Positions 1 to 8,137 are shown, counted from the first letter of the stretch. The stretch is DNA of 63,829 nt from Paraburkholderia caffeinitolerans (GCF_902859945.1 NZ_CADIKL010000048.1:1-63829); one strand, 5' to 3'. Numbers and translations are program-made. Notes: generated from the letters alone by a model not told the origin.

Positions 1-2
1 CC

Positions 3-965
3 GACAAGTTCCGCATGGAGAACACGGCTTCGGGCGACGCGCCCGAGTCGTGGCTGCTCGACCTGATCCGCCGCACGCATCTGATTCATCGGCTGCTCGT
101 GCCGATGGGCTGGTTCTTCGCGAAGGCCGCGCGCGTACCGTTCCGGCTGCCCGCCGCGCTGACTTCGTCGTTGACGTCCCTCGCGGCGCCGGCTCCGGCG
201 CGCCGCGAAGGCCTGCGCGCGAAGATCGGCGACGTTATCTGGGCCGTCTTCGTGATCGTGCTCACGGTCTACGTGGTCTGGCGCGTGATCGCGTTCGTGC
301 GCACGGGCGTCACGCTCGATGAAGTCGGCCACGTGCTTGTGCTCGGCCTCATCACGCTGTTGCGCGTGCTGCTGCTGATTGCAATTGCCTCGGTGATCTG
401 GGTGCCGCTCGGCGTGCTGATCGGCCTGCGCCCCGCGCTCGCCGAGAAGGTGCAGCCGCTCGCGCAGTTCCTCGCGGCGTTCCCGGCGAACCTGTTGTTC
501 CCGGTGTTCGTGATCGTGATCGTGCGATTCCATCTGAATCCGGACATCTGGCTGTCGCCGCTGATCGTGCTCGGCACGCAGTGGTATATCCTGTTCAACG
601 TGATTGCCGGCGCCACCGCCTATCCGAACGACTACAAGGAAGCGGCGAAGAACTTCCGCATCCGCGGTTGGCAGTGGTGGCGCCAGGCGATGTTGCCGGG
701 CATTTTCCCGTACTACGTCACAGGGGCGATTACGGCGTCGGGCGGCGCATGGAACGCGAGCATCGTGTCCGAGTTCGTGCAGTGGGGCGACACCAAGGTC
801 GCCGCGCACGGTTTGGGCGCGTATATCGCGCAGACGACCGCCGCCGGCGACTATCCGAAGATCATTCTCGGCATTGCTGTCATGTCGCTGTTCGTCACGC
901 TGTTCAACCGCGTGCTCTGGCGTCCCCTCTACACGTACGCCGAGTCCAAGCTGCGGCTCGACTGA
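3..965 (+). CDS. ABC transporter permease, NitT/TauT type (3' part, 5' end outside window)
   Basis: Inner-membrane permease of a nitrate/sulfonate/taurine-type importer. The frame is open to the window edge, reading DKFR before the first in-window ATG at 15. Family members of this kind are double permeases of roughly 580 residues, so the 320 codons here are probably the C-terminal half. Several hydrophobic segments are visible, followed by the permease-ATPase coupling loop (EAAKNFRIRGWQWWRQAMLP) and a conserved GGAWNASIVSE stretch. The ATPase gene starts 30 bp downstream, so the two form one operon. The solute-binding protein is not visible. The substrate cannot be read from this fragment. 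Confidence 0.88.
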   Translation, partial: DKFRMENTASGDAPESWLLDLIRRTHLIHRLLVPMGWFFAKAARVPFRLPAALTSSLTSLAAPAPARREGLRAKIGDVIWAVFVIVLTVYVVWRVIAFVRTGVTLDEVGHVLVLGLITLLRVLLLIAIASVIWVPLGVLIGLRPALAEKVQPLAQFLAAFPANLLFPVFVIVIVRFHLNPDIWLSPLIVLGTQWYILFNVIAGATAYPNDYKEAAKNFRIRGWQWWRQAMLPGIFPYYVTGAITASGGAWNASIVSEFVQWGDTKVAAHGLGAYIAQTTAAGDYPKIILGIAVMSLFVTLFNRVLWRPLYTYAESKLRLD

Positions 966-995
966 CCGAATAATCGAAGGCTCGAAGGTAAAGCG

Positions 996-2369
996 ATGCA
1001 AAACCCCAAGACCCTAGGCACCACCATGAGCACCACGGCGGGCAGCATGCACGCGGACCCGCAGAGCCTCCCGAACCCGCCGCGCGTCGGCGAGGAAATC
1101 CTGCGCGTGCAAAACGTGTGCCGGGGCTTCAACAAGACCCAAGGCGAGCTGCTCGTGCTCGACGACGCCAATCTCTCGCTGCGCGAAGGCGAGATCGTCG
1201 GGTTGCTCGGCCGCTCCGGCTCGGGCAAGTCCACGCTCCTGCGCATCATCGCGGGGTTGATTTCGCCGACCTCCGGCGAGGTTACCTGGCGCGGCAAGCC
1301 GCTCGACGGCCCGGCCGAAGGCGTGGCGATGGTGTTCCAGACCTTCGCGCTGTTCCCGTGGCTCACGGTGCTGCAGAACGTGGAAGCCGGCCTCGAAGCA
1401 CAGGGCGTGGGCACGCGCGAGCGCCGCGAGCGGGCACTGGCCGCTATCGACCTGATCGGTCTGGACGGCTTCGAAAACGCTTACCCGCGCGAACTCTCGG
1501 GCGGCATGCGCCAGCGCGTGGGCTTTGCGCGCGCGCTTGTGGTGGACCCGGCGCTGCTATTGATGGACGAGCCGTTCTCGGCGCTCGACGTGCTGACCGC
1601 CGAAACGCTGCGTACCGACTTGCTCGATCTGTGGACACAAGGCCGCATGCCGATCAAGTCGGTGCTGATCGTCACGCACAACATCGAGGAAGCGGTGTTC
1701 ATGTGCGACCGCATTCTCGTTCTATCGTCCAATCCGGGGCGCGTGGTGGCCGAGATCAAGGTGCCGTTCAAGCATCCGCGCAACCGCCTCGACCCGGCAT
1801 TCCGCAAGCTCGTCGACGACATCTACGCGAAGATGACCGCGCGCCAGACCGGCGAGGCCACCAGGAAGGGGCTCGAACTCGGCAGCTGGCTGCCGCGCGT
1901 GTCGACCAACCTGATGGCTGGTCTGATCGAAACGCTGGCGGCGGCGCCGTATCACGGCCGCGCCGACATGCCGGAAATCGCGCGCTCGCTACATCTCGAA
2001 GTGGACGATCTGTTCCCGATCGCCGAAGTGCTCCAGTACCTCGGGTTCGCCGACGTGCGCGAAGGCGATGTGCTGCTCACGCCGCCCGCGCGCGTGTTCG
2101 CCGAATTCGGCACGCAGGAGCGCAAGATGATGTTCGCCGAGCATCTGCTGCGCCAGGTGCCGCTCGCGGCGCGCATCAAGAAAGTGCTCAACGAGCGCCC
2201 GGGGCACCGCGCGCCGCGCGTGCGCTTCGAGCAGGAGCTGGAGGACTTCCTTTCGGATGGCGCTGCGGAAGAGACGCTCGACACCGTGATCGACTGGGGC
2301 CGTTATGGCGAGATCTTCTCGTACAACGACCAGTCGGAGATCTTCAGTCTCGAGGACGTGGAGTCCTGA
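996..2369 (+). CDS. ABC transporter ATP-binding protein with C-terminal AAA-associated domain
   Basis: Cytoplasmic ATPase partner of the upstream permease, 457 residues. Walker A GRSGSGKST lies near residues 72-80, the Q-loop VFQTF near 113-117, signature LSGGMRQR near 167-174, Walker B LLLMDEP near 187-193, and the switch His in VLIVTH follows. Beyond about residue 300 there is a second domain of the type found attached to nitrate/sulfonate/bicarbonate-transport ATPases (AAA-associated, thought to be regulatory). The start at 996 follows a purine-rich GAAGGTAAAGCG. An in-frame ATG at 1026 is an alternative. The protein is longer than single-domain ATPases of about 260 residues because of the extra domain. 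Confidence 0.93.
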   Translation: MQNPKTLGTTMSTTAGSMHADPQSLPNPPRVGEEILRVQNVCRGFNKTQGELLVLDDANLSLREGEIVGLLGRSGSGKSTLLRIIAGLISPTSGEVTWRGKPLDGPAEGVAMVFQTFALFPWLTVLQNVEAGLEAQGVGTRERRERALAAIDLIGLDGFENAYPRELSGGMRQRVGFARALVVDPALLLMDEPFSALDVLTAETLRTDLLDLWTQGRMPIKSVLIVTHNIEEAVFMCDRILVLSSNPGRVVAEIKVPFKHPRNRLDPAFRKLVDDIYAKMTARQTGEATRKGLELGSWLPRVSTNLMAGLIETLAAAPYHGRADMPEIARSLHLEVDDLFPIAEVLQYLGFADVREGDVLLTPPARVFAEFGTQERKMMFAEHLLRQVPLAARIKKVLNERPGHRAPRVRFEQELEDFLSDGAAEETLDTVIDWGRYGEIFSYNDQSEIFSLEDVES

Positions 2370-2410
2370 TCGGGCTGGATTGAGGCGCGCTCCACGCGCA
2401 ATTCAGGCGC

Positions 2411-2454
2411 GCTTCAAACGAGCTTCAAACGAGCTTCAAGCGCGCTTCAGGCGT
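2411..2454. repeat. four tandem 11-bp repeats between convergent genes
   Basis: Four consecutive 11-bp units: GCTTCAAACGA at 2411-2421 and 2422-2432, then GCTTCAAGCGC at 2433-2443 and GCTTCAGGCGT at 2444-2454. The last unit runs into the stop codon of the minus-strand gene. The array fills most of the space between two convergent genes. No T-tract or stable hairpin is seen, so it is not an obvious terminator. Confidence 0.8.
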
Positions 2455-3017
2455 TATTGCAGCGTGCCCCAGCGCTCCACGGCCGGCTCGGCCGTCGCCC
2501 ATTTCCAGCCGCTCTGATCGTGGCAGGTGCTGGCCGTGTACCACTGTTCGGGTGCATCGGCGGCTTCGCCGTCCTGCACCGAGAACACGAATTCCTTGCA
2601 CAGCGCGAGCGCCGAAGCGAACGCGCGCGTTACGCGCACCTGGCCGTGACCGTTTTCCACCGGCAACTGGTGTTTGATGCGCCAGATGTCCATGCCGCCC
2701 ACGGGCAGCCGCCCGGCGATTTCCGCGAGCATTTCCTGCTGGTCGGCGTGCATGCTCTTCATGAAGCGGTTGACCGCCTCGTCGGTGGCCGCTTGCACGG
2801 CAATACCCACTCCCAGGCCCACCGCTGGATTCACCGTCACGATGCCGGTGGCGGCCGCCGCCGCCGCGCCGCTGGCCGCGCCGATCGACGAGCAGCCGCT
2901 CGACGCGAGTGCGACGCTCACGCATAGCGCGGCAAGCGCAACGACACGCGCAGCCGCGCGCGGCATGACGTGCGGGGTGGCGTGCCCTTGCGCAGCGAAG
3001 TCGTGCGCCCCGTTCAT
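2454..3017 (-). CDS. secreted/lipoprotein paralogue B (hypothetical)
   Basis: Protein of 187 residues with an N-terminal hydrophobic segment ending in SSGCSS, consistent with a lipoprotein or Sec signal peptide. A glycine/alanine-rich hydrophobic stretch follows. The mature C-terminal half ends in WKWATAEPAVERWGTLQ. The upstream gene product shares this ending and the internal pattern K-E-x-V-F-S-V. Its ATG overlaps the TGA of the upstream gene (ATGA), so the two are translationally coupled. An in-frame extension to 3620 exists but lies inside the neighbour and is not used here. I do not recognise a named family. Confidence 0.85.
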   Translation of the reverse strand: MNGAHDFAAQGHATPHVMPRAAARVVALAALCVSVALASSGCSSIGAASGAAAAAATGIVTVNPAVGLGVGIAVQAATDEAVNRFMKSMHADQQEMLAEIAGRLPVGGMDIWRIKHQLPVENGHGQVRVTRAFASALALCKEFVFSVQDGEAADAPEQWYTASTCHDQSGWKWATAEPAVERWGTLQ

Positions 3018-3643
3018 TGCAGCGCGCCCCAGCGGTCCGTCGCCGGCTCTGCCGAAGCCCATTTCCATGTCTCGCCGTCGCGGCAGACCGAGGCCACATA
3101 GAACGCGCTGGAAGCCGCTGCATCCTTGGTCGCGTCCTGATCGACGGAGAACACGATTTCCTTGCAGTCGAGCGCGCCGGTGCTGATCGCGCGGCTTACC
3201 GTGACGCGGCCATGCGCATCGTCCTCGATGGGAAACGAATGGGTGATGGACCAGGGCGCCACGCCGCCCACGTCGAGCGGGCCGGCGGCCTTCGCAATGC
3301 TGTCCTGGGTGTTGCGGTGTACCACGCGTTCCGAATACTGCACGCCGGCCTTCGCGGCGGCCACGGCGCCGAGACCAATGCCCGTGGCGACCGCCGCGTT
3401 GCTCGTCACCTTCGAGGCGATGGCCGCGCCGGCGATGCCTGCGCCCGCCTGTGCGCCCTCGGAGTAGAGCGAGCTGCACGCGGAACAGGCGAGGCTCGCC
3501 ACGGCGGCGAGCAGCGTGAGCGACACCGTGCGTCGCCAATGGGCACTCGAAGCGAGGGGGCGGGAGCGTGCCGCGATGGCCGAAGGCGCGATTCGCGGAA
3601 CCGACGTTGGCGCATTGCACGCCAGAGCACTTCGTTCTTGCAT
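3014..3643 (-). CDS. secreted/lipoprotein paralogue A (hypothetical)
   Basis: First gene of a two-gene operon, 209 residues from an ATG preceded by AGGGAA. A twin-Arg-free signal segment (TVSLTLLAAVASLACSAC) is followed by an Ala/Gly-rich region resembling a glycine-zipper membrane segment. The C-terminal domain ends WKWASAEPATDRWGALQ. About half of the C-terminal positions match the downstream protein, which points to tandem duplication. The export signal indicates an envelope protein. The lipobox is not ideal (SLAC), so lipidation is uncertain. Function unknown. Confidence 0.83.
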   Translation of the reverse strand: MQERSALACNAPTSVPRIAPSAIAARSRPLASSAHWRRTVSLTLLAAVASLACSACSSLYSEGAQAGAGIAGAAIASKVTSNAAVATGIGLGAVAAAKAGVQYSERVVHRNTQDSIAKAAGPLDVGGVAPWSITHSFPIEDDAHGRVTVSRAISTGALDCKEIVFSVDQDATKDAAASSAFYVASVCRDGETWKWASAEPATDRWGALQ

Positions 3644-3725
3644 GTCATTTCCCTGCCACTTGCGGCTGGAAGCTGCCCGGCGCGGGCCTCCAGCACGTTT
3701 TGGTGCTGCGGATTGTGCAGGATGG

Positions 3726-3754
3726 CCTATACAAAGGGGATAGGGAAAGTGCAA
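3726..3754 (-). promoter_or_regulatory. sigma-70-type promoter for the paralogous lipoprotein operon
   Basis: On the minus strand TTGCAC (3754-3749) and TATAGG (3731-3726) are separated by exactly 17 bp. This would start transcription near 3719, about 75 nt before the ATG at 3643. Confidence 0.55.
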
Positions 3755-3865
3755 GAAATTGCAAAACGTCGTGCGTGGTTTGTCGCGACATGCTTGCGCG
3801 CACCACCATCGTGTGCGTTTTGAATCGATATGCGCGTGCTGGCGTGTGCGTATCGATTTGAACGT

Positions 3866-4987
3866 TCAGCGCGAGTCGCCCATGCCGCTATCGCTTGCGC
3901 CTTCGTCGGGCGTGCTGATGTCGCTGTCCTCGGCGCCGTAGCTGCCGAGCCGGTTGTAGAGCGTCTTCAGACTCACGCCGAGCGTGCGTGCCGCGAGACG
4001 TTTGTCGCCGCCGCAGTACTTGAGCGTGCCGAGGATGATCTGCTTTTGTGCGTCGGCGAGCGGCGTGCCGATCCATACGCTCATCGCATCGCCTTGGGTG
4101 ACGGGCTTCTTCACGCGCGGCACGAGTTGCGGATGGGCGATCTCGACCGTCTTCTCCGCCAGGATGAACGCGCGGTACACGGCGTTCTTCAGCTCGCGCA
4201 CGTTGCCGGGCCACGACCAGTTGCGCACGGTCTCGAGCGCGCGCTTGCTGAAGACCTTTTGCGTGCCGCCTTCCTCATTGAGCTCGGTGAGAAAGAACTG
4301 GGCGAGCAGTTCGCGGTCGCGTTCGCGCTCGCGCAGCGGCGGCGCGCGCAGCGGAAACACGGCGAGGCGATACATCAGGTCCTCGCGCAGCGCGTTCTCT
4401 TTTACGGCAGCCACCGGATCGCGATTGGTGGCCGCGATGATGCGCACGTCGCCGCGAATCGCCTCGTTGCTGCCGACCGGGTAGTACTCGCCGGTTTCGA
4501 GCGCGCGCAGCAGCTTGACCTGATGCAGCAGCGACATCTCGGTGACTTCGTCGAGAAACAGCGTGCCGCCGCGCGCGTGCTCGAAGTGGCCGTCGCGGGC
4601 CTGCACGGCGCCCGTGAAGCTGCCTTTCTCGTGGCCGAACAGTTCGGCTTCGATCAGATCGTCGGGAATCGCGCCGCAGTTCACGGCGATGAACGGGCCG
4701 TCGCGGCGGGTGCTTTGTGCGTGGATCGTGCGCGCCACGAGTTCCTTGCCCGTGCCCGATTCGCCCACGATCAGCGCGGTGGCGTCGGTGAGCGCCACGC
4801 GTTCGATCTGCCCGTAAAGCTCCTGCATGATCGCCGACGAGCCGTACAGCAAACCGTACGACTGCAAGCCTGCAACACGCGAGCCGGCCGGGTCGCTGCG
4901 GCGCGTGTCGTTGCCCTTCTCGTTGCGCCCTTCGGCGCGCTCATCGTCTCGTTCGGCGGCGGGCAAGCCCGGCTCGATTGACGCCAT
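3866..4987 (-). CDS. sigma-54-dependent activator without receiver domain
   Basis: Enhancer-binding protein of 373 residues, cytoplasmic. A charged N-terminal stretch of about 45 residues replaces the usual sensor domain. The AAA+ domain follows: Walker A GESGTGKE (75-82), sigma-54 contact loop GSFTGA (122-127, where GAFTGA is typical), Walker B GGTLFLDE (140-147) and the WPGNVRELKN motif. A Fis-type helix-turn-helix (SLKTLYNRL) lies near the C-terminus. The start at 4987 is supported by AGGA 10 nt upstream; the same frame extends to 5098 without a ribosome-binding site. With no receiver or GAF domain, its activity may be controlled by abundance or by a partner protein. It resembles the product encoded at 6091-7476. 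Confidence 0.9.
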   Translation of the reverse strand: MASIEPGLPAAERDDERAEGRNEKGNDTRRSDPAGSRVAGLQSYGLLYGSSAIMQELYGQIERVALTDATALIVGESGTGKELVARTIHAQSTRRDGPFIAVNCGAIPDDLIEAELFGHEKGSFTGAVQARDGHFEHARGGTLFLDEVTEMSLLHQVKLLRALETGEYYPVGSNEAIRGDVRIIAATNRDPVAAVKENALREDLMYRLAVFPLRAPPLRERERDRELLAQFFLTELNEEGGTQKVFSKRALETVRNWSWPGNVRELKNAVYRAFILAEKTVEIAHPQLVPRVKKPVTQGDAMSVWIGTPLADAQKQIILGTLKYCGGDKRLAARTLGVSLKTLYNRLGSYGAEDSDISTPDEGASDSGMGDSR

Positions 4988-5401
4988 GGCGTATTCGTCC
5001 TGCAAATTGGGGTGTGCGGCCAGAAGCCGGAAAGCGCTCGCGATGCCATTCGTAGCGGCACGGCGCGTGGGCGAGGCCCGGGAGCGGCGGGCCGCCATCG
5101 CGGGTTATACCGCAGGTCGTCCCGACCCGCTGTCCTGACAGGCCGTCCTGACAGGCTGTCCAGGACTCACGCGGACGATGCCGCGCCGACGGCCCCGGAA
5201 TCTCCATCTCGTAAACATTTAACCACTGCCGCGCCTTGCAGGGCAATGGACCCGGCCTTAAGGCATGTCTCATGCTGTGCAACTCCGAGCGGCGCGGTGC
5301 GTCTACGCTATAGCAGGCGCGTGTCCTGCATGGCGCCTCGGCAGTGCAGCCGGAACTGTTCCGAACCTGCAACGCTCGCGACGAAATTGGGAGAATGCGA
5401 C
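4988..5401. other. 414-bp intergenic region with a 13-bp-spaced direct repeat
   Basis: This region separates the divergent sigma-54 activator and a small membrane-protein gene. GTCCTGACAGGC occurs at 5132-5143 and again at 5145-5156, followed by TGTCCAGGAC (5157-5166), which is partly inverted to the repeat. Spacing of repeated units close to a helical turn suggests a protein-binding site. I see no convincing -24/-12 or -35/-10 pair and no further gene. Confidence 0.4.
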
Positions 5402-5752
5402 ATGGCGAGAAGCAAGCCTGGACTGATTGGAACCCTGTTTGCAGTGGGGGCGCTGGGCGCGACGGCCGGGATGCTGGCGTTGCGCTGGGCGCAACGGCAT
5501 CGCATGCAGCGGCAGAGTTTCTATCGCGATTTGAGCCGCTGGGAAGGCGAGGGCGGCGCGTTAATGGAGAACGGTGCTGGCGTGCCGGAGGTGGCCGCCT
5601 CGGACAGTGGCGCGAACGTGGCCGACCCGATCAAAGCCGCTCGCACGGTGAGCAAAACGGCGCGCGAGAGCGCCAACGGCATGCCGGGCGGCGAACCGGG
5701 CTCTGCCTGGCCGTTTCCGCACGGAAGCGGCGACCCGGTCACGCGACACTGA
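5402..5752 (+). CDS. small single-span membrane protein (hypothetical)
   Basis: Protein of 116 residues from an ATG preceded by GGGAGAA. One transmembrane segment (LIGTLFAVGALGATAGMLAL, about residues 8-27) is followed by a basic stretch RWAQRHRMQRQ, suggesting an N-out/C-in anchor. The hydrophilic tail is rich in Gly, Ala, Ser and Pro. No recognised domain. It sits between two sigma-54 activator genes, but the sequence does not show a functional link. Confidence 0.75.
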   Translation: MARSKPGLIGTLFAVGALGATAGMLALRWAQRHRMQRQSFYRDLSRWEGEGGALMENGAGVPEVAASDSGANVADPIKAARTVSKTARESANGMPGGEPGSAWPFPHGSGDPVTRH

Positions 5753-6090
5753 AGCCGTGTGCCAGCGCGAGCGGCGCGGCACGCGCCGTTGTGTGCGGCA
5801 GTGCACCGACAAACGCGCGCAAGCCTATCTCGATTAAGTCTATAATGGTCATATCCACAACAATCGAGGTTCGGGTTGCGTGCTGGCCGCGGTATTGTTG
5901 CGTGAGCGCAGCTAAAACCGCTCAATCGCCGTCTTGAGCGCCCCCGACCGTTTCGTACTCCCCTGCAGCACGACAGCATGCGCCGCGACGTTTGCGGCGC
6001 CGGCTCACGCTGCCTCGCGGCCCGTGCTTGCCGCGCCGCTGCGTCTGTCGCGCATGGGAGCCACTCATCTTTCAGGGCTGACGAGACGCG
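5753..6090. other. 338-bp intergenic region before the response-regulator gene
   Basis: There is a TATAAT at 5841-5846 in a locally A/T-rich stretch, without a good -35 at 16-18 bp. A short inverted repeat CTCAA/TTGAG sits near 5918-5937. It may hold the promoter of the downstream regulator, in which case the leader would be about 240 nt. No gene is visible. Confidence 0.3.
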
Positions 6091-7476
6091 ATGCCACATG
6101 TATTGATTGTCGATGACGATGCGCAAACCCGCGAAGCACTCGCCGCCGTGGTGGCCGAAGACGGACTCACCACCGCGCAGGCCGGCGACCTGCGCGAGGC
6201 GCGCATCCAACTGATCCGGCAGATGCCGGATGTCGTCTTCACCGACCTGAAGCTGCCCGACGGCAGCGGCACGGATCTGTTCCAGGACCTCGACCCGCGC
6301 TCGGGCGTGGAACTCGTTGTCATCACCGGTCACGCGAGTGTGGAAACGGCGGTCGATGCGCTCAAGTCGGGCGCCATCGACTATCTGGTCAAGCCGATCA
6401 ACCTTCAGCGCGTGAAGGCGATCCTCAACCGCCTGCCGCGCGCGGGCGACCTCAAGGCCGAGATCGGCACGCTGCGCGGCGAGCTGCGCCGTATGGGGCG
6501 CTTCGGTCTCATGATGGGCAATTCGCCGGCGATGCAGGAGGTCTATGACCAGATCGGCCGCGTCGCGCCCACGCCCGCGTCCGTGATGCTCGTGGGCGAG
6601 TCCGGCACGGGCAAGGAAGTGGCGGCCCAGACCATCCATCAGTTGAGCCTGCGCCGCAAGCACGAATTCCTCGCCGTGAATTGCGGCGCGATCTCGCCGA
6701 ACCTGATCGAGTCGGAGATGTTCGGCCACGAGCGTGGCTCGTTCACGGGCGCGGATCGTCAGCACAAGGGTTATTTCGAGCGCGCGAACGGCGGCACGCT
6801 GTTTCTCGACGAAATCACCGAAATGCCAATCGAGCTTCAGGTGAAGCTGCTGCGCGTGCTGGAGACCGGCATGTTCATGCGCGTGGGCACGACCAAGGAG
6901 ATCGAGACCGACGTGCGCCTGATCGCGGCGACCAACCGCGACCCGGAGCAGGCCGTTGAGGAGGGCAAGCTGCGGCTCGACCTCTATCACCGCCTGAATG
7001 TGTTTCCGATCAGCCTGCCGCCGCTGCGCGAGCGCGGCAAGGACGTGGAACTGCTCGCTCAGGCGTTCCTCGACGAGCTCAACGAGCGTCACGGCACGAA
7101 GAAGCAGTTCCCGGCGGCCGTGCGCGAGACGCTGGCCGGCTACCCGTGGCCGGGCAATGTGCGGGAACTGAAGAACTACGTGCAACGCGCGCACATCATG
7201 GCCGGCGCTGAAGGCGAACTCACGGCCGCTGTGCCGCTGCAGATCTCGATTTCGAAGCCCGTGGCGGGCACGGCGGTGACGATTCCGTTCGGCACTTCGC
7301 TTGCCGATGCCGACCGCCAGTTGATTCTCGCAACGCTTGAACAGTGCGGCGGCGTGAAGACACGCGCGGCGGAGATTCTCGGCATCAGCCTGAAGACGCT
7401 TTATAACCGGCTCGTCGAGTACGGCAACGAGAGCGGCAAGGGCGACGCGCCCGCGCGCGCTGCGGGCGGTGGCTGA
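6091..7476 (+). CDS. NtrC-family sigma-54-dependent response regulator (orphan)
   Basis: Three-domain response regulator, 461 residues. Receiver: acidic pocket VDDD (7-10), predicted phospho-acceptor Asp52 in FTDLKLPDGSG, Thr/His switch region VITGH and Lys101 in LVKP. AAA+: Walker A GESGTGKE (169-176), loop GSFTGA (216-221), Walker B GGTLFLDE (234-241). A Fis-type helix-turn-helix (SLKTLYNRL) is at the C-terminus. No histidine kinase gene lies beside it, so it is an orphan. A strong -24/-12 promoter is found 0.85 kb downstream, before otsA, making otsA and the small genes between them plausible targets (inference). Confidence 0.93.
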   Translation: MPHVLIVDDDAQTREALAAVVAEDGLTTAQAGDLREARIQLIRQMPDVVFTDLKLPDGSGTDLFQDLDPRSGVELVVITGHASVETAVDALKSGAIDYLVKPINLQRVKAILNRLPRAGDLKAEIGTLRGELRRMGRFGLMMGNSPAMQEVYDQIGRVAPTPASVMLVGESGTGKEVAAQTIHQLSLRRKHEFLAVNCGAISPNLIESEMFGHERGSFTGADRQHKGYFERANGGTLFLDEITEMPIELQVKLLRVLETGMFMRVGTTKEIETDVRLIAATNRDPEQAVEEGKLRLDLYHRLNVFPISLPPLRERGKDVELLAQAFLDELNERHGTKKQFPAAVRETLAGYPWPGNVRELKNYVQRAHIMAGAEGELTAAVPLQISISKPVAGTAVTIPFGTSLADADRQLILATLEQCGGVKTRAAEILGISLKTLYNRLVEYGNESGKGDAPARAAGGG

Positions 7477-7538
7477 GCGCCTGCACCTGGTGACGGCCGT
7501 GTGCGTCCGTGCGCGCGGGTCTGCACGGGTACGTGCGC

Positions 7539-7553
7539 TGGCATGTGGTTTGT
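7539..7553 (+). promoter_or_regulatory. candidate sigma-54 promoter before a 59-residue ORF
   Basis: TGGCATG-TGGT-TTGT: the GG at 7540-7541 is followed by 10 bp and then GT, where the consensus has GC. One position at -12 deviates. Transcription would start near 7565, about 23 nt before the ATG at 7588. It is weaker than the site at 8321. Confidence 0.4.
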
Positions 7554-7587
7554 GACTTGCTCTGTGTAACCTCACGAGGAGCAACCG

Positions 7588-7767
7588 ATGTTGACCTGCC
7601 GATTTCCCGATCTTCCGCGCATGCCGCCCTCGCTTGCGCATACCCCGCAGCCCGACGATCCCCCGCCCGGCGAACCCGATGCGCCCGACGCGCCGCCCAT
7701 CGGCGATCCGCCACCCGAGCCCGACGAAGGGCCGCGCGCCGATGGACCGCCACGTCAAGTTCGCTGA
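7588..7767 (+). CDS. 59-residue proline-rich small protein
   Basis: Short ORF with a strong GAGGAG seven nucleotides upstream of ATG. The product begins MLTCRFPDLPRMPP, then becomes very rich in Pro, Asp, Glu and Gly (runs such as DDPPPGEPDAPDAPP), and ends in RQVR. About one third of residues are proline, so it is probably disordered and acidic. There is no signal peptide or membrane span. It lies between the orphan response regulator and a second small gene, in the same direction. Function unknown. The good ribosome-binding site argues that it is translated. Confidence 0.6.
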   Translation: MLTCRFPDLPRMPPSLAHTPQPDDPPPGEPDAPDAPPIGDPPPEPDEGPRADGPPRQVR

Positions 7768-7900
7768 CGCTCGTGTTTTTTATGTACGGGTTACAAACGC
7801 TTCGCCATTTTTACCGGCATTTTCACGCGACGGCCCCTAGACTGTAAGCACACCGCCGCCTCGCCGCGGGTTCGCGGCCGAGGTTACAGGAGGCATCGAC

Positions 7901-8137
7901 ATGAGACATCCCGCCATGCGCCGTTCGGCCCGCTACACGGGCAAGCGCGGCCCGCGCGACGCCGGGGACAAGAGCAGCGATCCCGCTGCCAATCTGGCTT
8001 CCGGCACCATGCACGATCCCGCCGGGCAGAATCGCCCAGCGCCCGGCGTGCCACCCGATGGCGAATACAACCAGGGCGGCGCGCGCGCGGAGGGGCTCGA
8101 CTATCAGCGCGATCTGGGGTCCGAGCAGGACGCCTGA
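7901..8137 (+). CDS. 78-residue hydrophilic protein (hypothetical)
   Basis: ATG preceded by ACAGGAGGCATCGAC, a near-perfect Shine-Dalgarno. The product has a basic N-terminus (MRHPAMRRSARYTGKR) and a Gly/Pro/Asp-rich, hydrophilic remainder ending RDLGSEQDA. No cysteine, signal peptide or membrane span. It looks like an intrinsically disordered, stress-type small protein (inference from composition). It lies directly upstream of otsA, separated by 253 bp containing a sigma-54 promoter, so it is not in the otsA transcript from that promoter. Confidence 0.7.
   Translation: MRHPAMRRSARYTGKRGPRDAGDKSSDPAANLASGTMHDPAGQNRPAPGVPPDGEYNQGGARAEGLDYQRDLGSEQDA

Noticed and set aside
3755..3780. TTGCAAAACGTCGTGCG as a minus-strand sigma-54 site before the lipoprotein operon
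   Set aside because: Spacing is one base too long and CC is missing at -24; a better -35/-10 pair lies next to it.
5330..5348. TGGCGCC...CAGTGC as a sigma-54 promoter for the small membrane protein
   Set aside because: The GG-to-GC spacing is 12 bp instead of 10 and the -12 element is poor.
5521..7758. Minus-strand open frame of 745 codons antisense to the response-regulator gene
   Set aside because: High-GC shadow frame: very Arg/His/Ala-rich, no domain, and the plus strand carries a clear three-domain protein.
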